Below are positions 42,226 through 48,620 of a stretch of 51,290 nt of DNA, piece after piece. A program made the position numbers and the translations under genes. Position 1 is the first letter of the stretch. Each line of letters opens with the position of its first letter. The notes beneath the pieces are model-generated. The model saw only the letters and a program-made list of their open reading frames with translations, had not been told where the DNA came from and ran no database searches. The stretch comes from Bacteroidota bacterium (GTDB lineage: Bacteria; Bacteroidota; Ignavibacteria; Kryptoniales; JAKASW01): contig JAMCQL010000059.1 of the NCBI GenBank assembly GCA_023381615.1, positions 1 to 51,290 of the forward strand. Reading direction: 5' to 3'.

Positions 42226-45200
42226 TCAAACTCCCTTCTTTGCCCTGCCAATTGAAATTTTAAACTTCTTTTTCTCTATTTCAACATCCTCAGAATACTC
42301 ACCGTCTTTAATCGTCGTTGAAAGTTCCACAGCGAGAGTTTCCGATTTTATGTATTCAGCTAATCTGGAAACAGCTTCTGTAAACTCTTTTGGACAATCG
42401 ATATAAACGAATATTCTGTCTGTAACTTCGAATCCGGCGTCTTTCCTTAAATTCTGGATTCGATTTACAAATTCGCGAGCGATTCCTTCGCGCTTGAGAT
42501 CTTCGTCAAGTTCAGTGTCTAAGGCGACTGTCAACGTCCCGTCCGACTCGACGAGCCAGCCGGAAAGCTCCTGACTGAAAATCTCAACATCGTCAAGCAC
42601 GATGTGGAATGCTTTGTCCGCAGGATCTCGACGAGTCGTCGATGACCCTCTACGAGGCCGTGGGCCGACCCGTCGGGAGTCATCGACTTTCGGACTTTCA
42701 GTGCGAAGATCAATGACGCCTTTCTTCTCGAGCGTCTTTATTTCTTTTGTTGTCATAGACTTTATGAGTTCGGCAACGTTCTTAACGTCTTTCCCGAATT
42801 TTGGACCGATGGATCTGAAATTAGGTTTAGCTCCCTTATTAACAAATTCAGAGTCGTCGTCAACATACATCACAGACTTGACGTTGATCTCGTCGAGTAT
42901 AACGCTTTCAACCTTAGAAATAGTTTCACGCATGTGCTGTGAAGAAACCGGAATTATTATCCGGCGGAGCGGTTGACGCACTTTGATGTTCGATTTTGCC
43001 CGCATCGCTCTGGCGAGATAAACGATTTTCTCGGCAAGTGCCATCCTCTCTTCAAGCCGAGCGTCGATTTCGTTTTCCTCCGCCTCCGGATAATGAGATA
43101 AATGCACCGACTCGTGAGATTCAAGTTTCGTTATGCCGTTAAGGTTCCGGTAAAGTTCTTCGGAAAGAAACGGCGCGAACGGCGACATCAACTTCACGAC
43201 AGTAACGAGGCACTCGTACAAAGTCTGATACGCGGAGAGCTTGTCTTTCGCCATGTCTCCCTTCCAAAATCTCCGCCTGCTCCGACGGACGTACCAGTTC
43301 GAAAGCTGGTCAATCGTGAAATCGGAAACCGCCCTCGCCGCCTTCGTGACGTCGTATGCGTCCATCCACTTCGAATAATCCTTGATGAGCGTGTTCATCA
43401 CGGAGATAATCCAGCGGTCGATCTCAAGCCGCTCGGCAACAGGGATTCGCGGCTCGGAATAAGTGAAACCGTCTATGTTCGCATACAAAGTGAAGAATGC
43501 GTAGGTATTCAGAAGCGTGCTGAAAAACTTTCTTTGAATTTCAATAAGCCCGCTTTCGTCAAAAAGCTTAGGCTTGTGCGGCGGACTCGAAGCGACAAGA
43601 TACCACCGAACTGTATCGGCTCCGTAGTCTGCCACTACTTTGAACGGATCGACAGCGTTGCCTTTCGACTTTGACATTTTCTGTCCGTCTTTGTCGAGGA
43701 CAAGCTCGTGGCTGATCACGTTTTTGTAGGCCGGACTGCCGAAGAGAAATGTCGCGATTGCATGAAGAGAATAGAACCAGCCGCGCGTCTGATCGATTCC
43801 CTCGGAAATGTAATCTGCCGGAAAATGACTTTCGAACCAGTCTTTCTTTTCGAACGGATAGTGGTACTGCGCGAACGGCATCGAACCGGAGTCGAACCAA
43901 ACGTCTATAAGCTCAGGAGTCCGTTTCATTTCCCCGCCGCATTTCTCGCAGTCCAAAGTAATTCCATCGACGAACGGTTTATGCAAATCTATATTATCCG
44001 GAACGCCTGTGCCATGTTCCATCACTCCATTATTCCATCGTTCCATCTTTCCATATCTTCTCAGCTCTTCCACGCTTCCAATCGACTGGAAGTGCCCGCA
44101 TTTCTGATTCTGGCAAACCCAAATATTCAGCGGCGTTCCCCAGAAACGGTCGCGCGACAACGCCCAGTCTTTGTTTTCTTCGAGCCAGTTGCCGAACCTT
44201 CCGGTTCCGACTTCCGGCGGAACCCAGTTGATTTGCTTATTCAACTCGACCATCTTCCGCGCGAACCGAGTCGTTGCGATGTACCATGATGCTCGCGCGT
44301 AATAAAGCAGCGGAGTTCTGCATCTCCAGCAATGCGGATAACTGTGAGTGATCGTCTCTTTCTTGTAAAGAAGTCCGCGATGTTTCAAATTGTCAATGAT
44401 CTCAGGATCGGCTTCTTTGACGAACTTTCCGGCAAAATCCTTGACTTCCGGCGTCATGTTTCCGCTTTTGTCAACAAGCTGGAGGAAAGGAAGATCGTAT
44501 GCTCTGCCGGTTTGATAGTCGTCTTCGCCAAACGCCGGAGCAATATGAACTATGCCGGTACCGTCGTCCATCGTAACAAAATCGCCGTGAACCGCATAAA
44601 ACCCACGCTTCGTGACTTGTCCACCAAATCCTGCGGAAGCGTAATCGAAAAGTCTCTCGTATTCCTTGTTGAGAAGCTCGCTTCCTTTGAATTCCGAAAC
44701 GATCGCGTAATCGCCATCGAGAACTCCAAGCCTGCTTCTCGCGAGAATCAGTACCTGTCCCTTGTTCTCGACTTTCACATAATCTTCGTTCTTGTTTATT
44801 GCAATTGCAACGTTGGAAGGAAGCGTCCACGGTGTCGTCGTCCAAACGAGAAAATAAGTGTTCTCCTCACTTTTCACTTTCAGCTTAATGTAAATGGAAG
44901 CATCTTTTACATCCTGATAGCCGAGTGCGACTTCGTGGAATGAAAGCGACGTCTCGCAGCGCGGACAATACGGCTGACTCTTGTAGCCTTTGTAGATCAA
45001 CCCGGCATCGAAAAACTTCTTCAGCGCCCACCAGACCGACTCGATGTAGTAATTTTCGCAGGTGATATAGGCATCGCTCATATCGACCCAGTAGCCGATG
45101 CGCTCGGTCATCACTTCCCAATCGTCTTTATATTCGAAGACTGATTTCTTGCAGAGCGCGTTGAATTTCTCAACTCCGTAATCGTTGATCTCGTCCTTGT

Positions 45201-45516
45201 GCTTGATACCTAACTTTTTCTCGACTTCGATCTCAACCGGCAAGCCGTGCGTGTCCCAACCAGCCTTGCGGTGAACCTGATAGCCGCGCATCGTTTTATA
45301 TCGGCAGACGAGATCTTTCAATGTCCTCGCGAGGACGTGGTGAATTCCCGGACGCCCGTTCGCTGTCGGCGGACCTTCGTAGAAAGTGAAGTTCGGTTTG
45401 CCCGCTCGTTCGCTTACGCTCTTTTCGAAAATTTTGTTCTGCTTCCAGAACTTCAATATTTCGTGCTCAAGATCCGAATATTTTATCTTGTCACTGACCT
45501 CTTTGAACTTACTCAA
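42226..45516 (-). CDS. ileS: isoleucyl-tRNA synthetase, long (type 2, eukaryote-like) form
   Basis: 1096 aa. The HIGH-type motif reads GIHH in PPTANGRPGIHHVLARTLKD (about 50-68), and KMSKS is in GQKMSKSKGNAVDPF (about 613). The wording and C-terminal extension fit type-2 IleRS, the class associated with low mupirocin sensitivity. Two segments are foreign to the family. RYGKMERWNNGVMEHGTG (about 485-500) is coded by a decamer array of the TTCCATCATTCCA kind (44016-44055), and SPKVDDSRRVGPRPRRGSST and following residues (about 940-969) are coded by a palindromic composite (42610-42695). Both keep the frame. Confidence 0.93.
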   Translation of the reverse strand: MSKFKEVSDKIKYSDLEHEILKFWKQNKIFEKSVSERAGKPNFTFYEGPPTANGRPGIHHVLARTLKDLVCRYKTMRGYQVHRKAGWDTHGLPVEIEVEKKLGIKHKDEINDYGVEKFNALCKKSVFEYKDDWEVMTERIGYWVDMSDAYITCENYYIESVWWALKKFFDAGLIYKGYKSQPYCPRCETSLSFHEVALGYQDVKDASIYIKLKVKSEENTYFLVWTTTPWTLPSNVAIAINKNEDYVKVENKGQVLILARSRLGVLDGDYAIVSEFKGSELLNKEYERLFDYASAGFGGQVTKRGFYAVHGDFVTMDDGTGIVHIAPAFGEDDYQTGRAYDLPFLQLVDKSGNMTPEVKDFAGKFVKEADPEIIDNLKHRGLLYKKETITHSYPHCWRCRTPLLYYARASWYIATTRFARKMVELNKQINWVPPEVGTGRFGNWLEENKDWALSRDRFWGTPLNIWVCQNQKCGHFQSIGSVEELRRYGKMERWNNGVMEHGTGVPDNIDLHKPFVDGITLDCEKCGGEMKRTPELIDVWFDSGSMPFAQYHYPFEKKDWFESHFPADYISEGIDQTRGWFYSLHAIATFLFGSPAYKNVISHELVLDKDGQKMSKSKGNAVDPFKVVADYGADTVRWYLVASSPPHKPKLFDESGLIEIQRKFFSTLLNTYAFFTLYANIDGFTYSEPRIPVAERLEIDRWIISVMNTLIKDYSKWMDAYDVTKAARAVSDFTIDQLSNWYVRRSRRRFWKGDMAKDKLSAYQTLYECLVTVVKLMSPFAPFLSEELYRNLNGITKLESHESVHLSHYPEAEENEIDARLEERMALAEKIVYLARAMRAKSNIKVRQPLRRIIIPVSSQHMRETISKVESVILDEINVKSVMYVDDDSEFVNKGAKPNFRSIGPKFGKDVKNVAELIKSMTTKEIKTLEKKGVIDLRTESPKVDDSRRVGPRPRRGSSTTRRDPADKAFHIVLDDVEIFSQELSGWLVESDGTLTVALDTELDEDLKREGIAREFVNRIQNLRKDAGFEVTDRIFVYIDCPKEFTEAVSRLAEYIKSETLAVELSTTIKDGEYSEDVEIEKKKFKISIGRAKKGV
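42610..42695. repeat. palindromic composite repeat inside ileS
   Basis: It contains CGACGAGTCGTCG, an outer inverted repeat TCGATGAC/GTCATCGA, and the phrase CCCTCTACGAGGCCGT, shared with the mod-mutA intergenic repeat near 21511. Its length is a multiple of three as judged from the uninterrupted frame. Confidence 0.65.
44016..44055. repeat. decamer TTCCATCATTCCA-type array inside ileS
   Basis: Reads GTTCCATCACTCCATTATTC, then CATCGTTCCATCTTTCCAT. The same wording forms arrays at 45760-45775, 45845-45885 and 45983-46030. Confidence 0.75.
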
Positions 45517-45522
45517 TTCCTT

Positions 45523-45762
45523 TTACCTCTTAGAGAAATATGAAATCACATAAAGTATTAGCGATAAAACCAAACTCAAAACGATGCTCGTGACAATTGG
45601 GAAATAAAATTGGAAATTCTTCCGCTTTATATAAATGTCTCCGGGAAGCTTTCCGAAGAACGGGAAGTTGACTCTTTCCGCGATGACAAGCAGAAGCCCG
45701 ACGGCAACAATTATTCCTCCGATAACGACCAGTGATTTTCCGAAACCTTGCAAGCCTTCCAT
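45523..45762 (-). CDS. DUF2905 small membrane protein
   Basis: 79 aa with two membrane helices separated by the family motif FFGKLPGDIYIKRKNFQFYFP, which defines DUF2905. Role unknown. It ends 6 nt before the ileS start, so the two are probably cotranscribed. Its own start lies within a TTCCAT repeat array, MEGLQ being coded by its edge. Confidence 0.85.
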   Translation of the reverse strand: MEGLQGFGKSLVVIGGIIVAVGLLLVIAERVNFPFFGKLPGDIYIKRKNFQFYFPIVTSIVLSLVLSLILYVISYFSKR

Positions 45763-46033
45763 TATTCCATTCCGCCCTCACCTCTTTCCTCTCCCATTCC
45801 GGGAGAGGAGGGCTTTACCTTTGCTCTTGTTCATCGCTTCCACTGTTCCATTTTTCCACCATTCCATCATTCCATTGTTCCATTACCTTGCTTCAACCTT
45901 GTCAAGTGAGCGCCCTGCGCCATCCCGCATACCCATACAAATAATTGAGCGGGAGATAAAAAGAAACCTTGACAAGGTTTGCATTCCATCATTCCACTAT
46001 TCCAACATTCCATCACTCCATTATTCCAATGTC
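45760..46033. repeat. repeat-filled gap between punA and DUF2905
   Basis: TTCCATCATTCCA-type decamer arrays occur at 45760-45775, 45845-45885 and 45983-46030. Between them lie the hairpin CCTCTCCC-ATTCC-GGGAGAGG (45788-45808) and the inverted repeat AACCTTGTCAAG (45895-45906) / CTTGACAAGGTT (45968-45979), the latter within a 17-bp palindrome AAACCTTGACAAGGTTT. No gene is seen. Confidence 0.75.
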
Positions 46034-46855
46034 TTATATTCTCTCTATCACAGTCTTCATTAATTTCGTCAACATCGGCTCAGTTTCTTTCGCCACACGA
46101 ATGATTTTGTCGACGTCTGCGGGAACGAGCGAGTCTGGGAAACATTCATCCGTGATGACGGAGAAGCCGCAGACTTTCATTCCCATGTGAATGGCAACGA
46201 TGTCTTCCGGCACCGTCGACATCCCTACGGCATCCGCGCCGATCTGACGAAGAAATCTGTACTCTGCGCGAGTCTCGAGACTCGGTCCGGTCATTGCCGC
46301 AAATACGCCGCGCTCGACTCTGATCTTATTATCAAGCGCCGCCTGCATCGCAATCTTTATCAACTCTTGCGAATACGGTTCGCTCATGTCGGGAAAACGC
46401 GGGCCGAGTTCCTCGTTGTTCGGACCGATGAGCGGATTATCACCGAGCAAATTTATATGATCGACGATGATCATGATATCGCCTTTGCGGAAATTCGGAT
46501 TGAGACCGCCGGCTGCGTTAGAGACTATCAAAGTCTTCGCGCCTAAAAATTTCATTACTCTCACCGGCAGGGTGATCTGCTCCATCGAGTATCCTTCGTA
46601 GAAATGGAAGCGTCCTTGCATCGCGACGACGTTTTTCCCGCCTAAGTTTCCAAATATTAATTTCCCGTGATGCGATTCAACGGTCGAAATCGGGAAATGC
46701 GGTATATCTCCATAATCGATTACCGTCTTCTCCTTGATCTCTTCGGCAAGTGCTCCGAGACCGGTTCCTAAAATAATTCCGATCGTCGGCTGAAGCTTGG
46801 TTTTCGTTTTGATAAAGTCGACAGATTCCTGAATTTTCTTTTTGAGCTCGCTCAT
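46034..46855 (-). CDS. punA: purine nucleoside phosphorylase (trimeric type)
   Basis: 273 aa of the PNP/MTAP family: [15 protein letters not shown] (phosphate loop), [56 protein letters not shown], and [18 protein letters not shown]. It cleaves inosine and guanosine with phosphate in purine salvage. The start overlaps the divIVA stop in an ATGA arrangement, so the two genes are translationally coupled. The C-terminus is encoded right up to the decamer repeat array. Confidence 0.92.
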   Translation of the reverse strand: MSELKKKIQESVDFIKTKTKLQPTIGIILGTGLGALAEEIKEKTVIDYGDIPHFPISTVESHHGKLIFGNLGGKNVVAMQGRFHFYEGYSMEQITLPVRVMKFLGAKTLIVSNAAGGLNPNFRKGDIMIIVDHINLLGDNPLIGPNNEELGPRFPDMSEPYSQELIKIAMQAALDNKIRVERGVFAAMTGPSLETRAEYRFLRQIGADAVGMSTVPEDIVAIHMGMKVCGFSVITDECFPDSLVPADVDKIIRVAKETEPMLTKLMKTVIERI

Positions 46856-47409
46856 TTATCAGTTCTCGATTTTTCAATTGATTCAATAATGGACTTGATG
46901 TCGAGCACGTCCGAAGTCAATTCTTGTCCCGACTGCAGTCGGGATCCTTCGGATTTCAGGAGTTCGTTCTCGAGTGAACTAAGCATATCGAGTTGTGCTG
47001 TGAGTATCGTGCGAATTGTCTTTACAATTGTCTCTCTGAGATTTTTCACTTCGGCGAGCTTAGCCTTGGCGCGGGACATTTCCGCGGACGCTTCATTTAA
47101 TATTTGCTGAGCCTTGAGTTCAGCCTCGCGTTCGACGATACGCGCGGTTTTCTTTAGAGCTTCAGTTGATTCGGTCGCCGCTCTTTCTGCATGTTCAACC
47201 AGCGAGCGAAGCGAATCTTCCAACTTTTTATAGTTCTGCAGTTCCTCAGTCAACGCCGCCTTTTGCGCACGAAGTTCCATATTTTCCCTCAAAAGCTCCT
47301 CGAAATCCGATGCGGCGGTCGAGAGGAAAGCATCCACTTCCTCAGGATCGAACCCGCGCATTTTTCGTGCGAATTCCTGTTTGCGTATTTGAATTGGAGT
47401 TAGTCTCAT
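46852..47409 (-). CDS. divIVA: DivIVA-domain protein
   Basis: About 185 aa from the ATG at 47409 ([20 protein letters not shown], then DPEEVDAFL), the standard DivIVA start; the upstream 36 codons are non-homologous. The rest is a long coiled coil. DivIVA proteins bind curved membranes and organise pole or septum components. In the C-terminal part, [12 protein letters not shown] is coded by an 18-bp perfect palindrome (46927-46944) plus TCCTTCGGA, an in-frame repeat. No clear RBS. Coupled to punA. Confidence 0.85.
   Translation of the reverse strand: MRLTPIQIRKQEFARKMRGFDPEEVDAFLSTAASDFEELLRENMELRAQKAALTEELQNYKKLEDSLRSLVEHAERAATESTEALKKTARIVEREAELKAQQILNEASAEMSRAKAKLAEVKNLRETIVKTIRTILTAQLDMLSSLENELLKSEGSRLQSGQELTSDVLDIKSIIESIEKSRTDK
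46927..46953. repeat. TCCCGACTGCAGTCGGGA palindrome plus TCCTTCGGA inside divIVA
   Basis: A perfect 18-bp palindrome with the same TCCTTCGGA tail found at 25714-25722 and, in related form, at 33155 and 21464. Confidence 0.75.
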
Positions 47410-47617
47410 TTGCGCCGGCTGTTTCGTTTCTGAAGGGAAAATATAACCGTTAAGGGAAGGAAAATCAAAGGTAGAGTCTGCCCATTTCCAGGCGGGTGTG
47501 CGACAAAAATATAACATTGTGAACTGAGTCTAGGTACCTTCATATATCAAAACTCAGACAAATGAGACAAGTTTTGTTGCAAATTGCAAGCTCAGGAATT
47601 CCCCTTGCGAAAATGGA

Positions 47618-47735
47618 GTCCCGTCCCCCTTCCACAGAAACTCTCGAGTTACCTGAAGAGGCGATTTTGGGAGTCTCCTCCGTGATGTACGAGCCACCGT
47701 ATATTAAAATCGCATCCCGTACAGGGGGACGGGAC
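47618..47735. repeat. 118-bp element with 13-bp inverted ends
   Basis: GTCCCGTCCCCCT (47618-47630) and AGGGGGACGGGAC (47723-47735) are perfect inverted ends around 92 bp of unique sequence, a MITE-like shape. Confidence 0.6.
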
Positions 47736-47793
47736 GGTTCCGATTCACCTTTGGCGAAGCGGAACCATTTTCGCAGGGCGCCCTTTCCTTTTC

Positions 47794-47829
47794 GTCCATT
47801 TTCCTTTGGGCGAGCAAAGGAAAATGGAC
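47794..47829. repeat. 15-bp perfect stem with TTTCCTTTG core
   Basis: GTCCATTTTCCTTTG, loop GGCGAG, CAAAGGAAAATGGAC. It shares the TTTCCTTTG/CAAAGGAAA core with the hairpin at 47887-47920. Confidence 0.75.
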
Positions 47830-47886
47830 AACCATCATCAGACATCTGCTCCTTAAGATTTGGTTATAACACATGGGTCTTGGAGC

Positions 47887-47920
47887 GTACTTTCCTTTGT
47901 CTTGATACAAAGGAAAGTAC
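47887..47920. repeat. 14-bp perfect stem with TTTCCTTTG core
   Basis: GTACTTTCCTTTGT, loop CTTGAT, ACAAAGGAAAGTAC. It is followed by another CAAAGGAAAA. Confidence 0.75.
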
Positions 47921-48185
47921 CAAAGGAAAAATCAAGGCCTGAGAAAAAATGGTTGACAACTCAACTCGTTGAGCTGAAAATTTCTCCGCGGAGCTAAAAC
48001 GAATAAAATACGTCTCATCCCTAATGCACGCAGGAGACGAATATTCGTTTCTTAACGCTCCGCTCCGAAATTTTCTTAACGCCATTTTTTCTCATGCCAT
48101 TTCTCACCCTCGTACAGACAAGAAGGGTTCCGGTGATTTGCGAGTATTGGGTCTCGGCGGTCTGAGGCGAAGCTTCGCTAGAAGC

Positions 48186-48336
48186 ACGGCCGAAAAGCGT
48201 AACCGCAAAGGGCACAAAGGGCGCGCAAAGTTCGCAAAGAGAATTTTATGGCAAAAACAGTCTTTTTCTTTGTGTCCTTTGCGCATTCTTTGCGATCTTC
48301 GCGGTCAAATCTCTTAGTGTGGACTTTTCGGCCGTG
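48186..48336. repeat. 151-bp nested inverted repeat (GCAAAG/CTTTGC type)
   Basis: The outer 13-bp perfect ends are CACGGCCGAAAAG (48186-48198) and CTTTTCGGCCGTG (48324-48336). Inside, GCAAAGGGCACAAAGG and GCGCAAAG phrases face TTTGTGTCCTTTGCGC and CTTTGCG, giving a long imperfect stem. It resembles the GCAAAG/CTTTGC hairpin repeats common in environmental genomes. Confidence 0.7.
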
Positions 48337-48620
48337 TCTCTATGACGACACATCCTGCTAAAGTCCGATGTTAATTTGACGATAGCTATAGTGGAGACAC
48401 TCTTTAGTAAATTTGCCTTTGTGAGTGGTGGGGAATATATTATAGAAATTTCGCTGCACGATTGAGTATAAGTATAGATTCTAACGTAGATGAAAACCAG
48501 GTACGAACACGGGCTTCGGTATGATGGGCACTTGTCCGCTCCTGCTTTTCATTAATGGTGCTAAACTATCGTTTTTAGTTGAATTCGAAGGAAAGGTTTC
48601 TTTGCTGATGGATGTATTTT

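Larger units (their letters stand above)
47410..48620. other. 1.2-kb gene-free, hairpin-rich region
   Basis: No supported gene: the open frames here are short, mutually overlapping and follow inverted repeats. It contains the four structures listed separately (47618-47735, 47794-47829, 47887-47920, 48186-48336). The promoter of the PAS sensor gene at 48621 must lie at the right end, and that of divIVA at the left end; none stands out. Confidence 0.6.

Noticed and set aside
47562..47942. 126-aa open frame on the plus strand
   Set aside because: It spans three inverted repeats whose structure explains the openness; no family resemblance and competing frames on the other strand.
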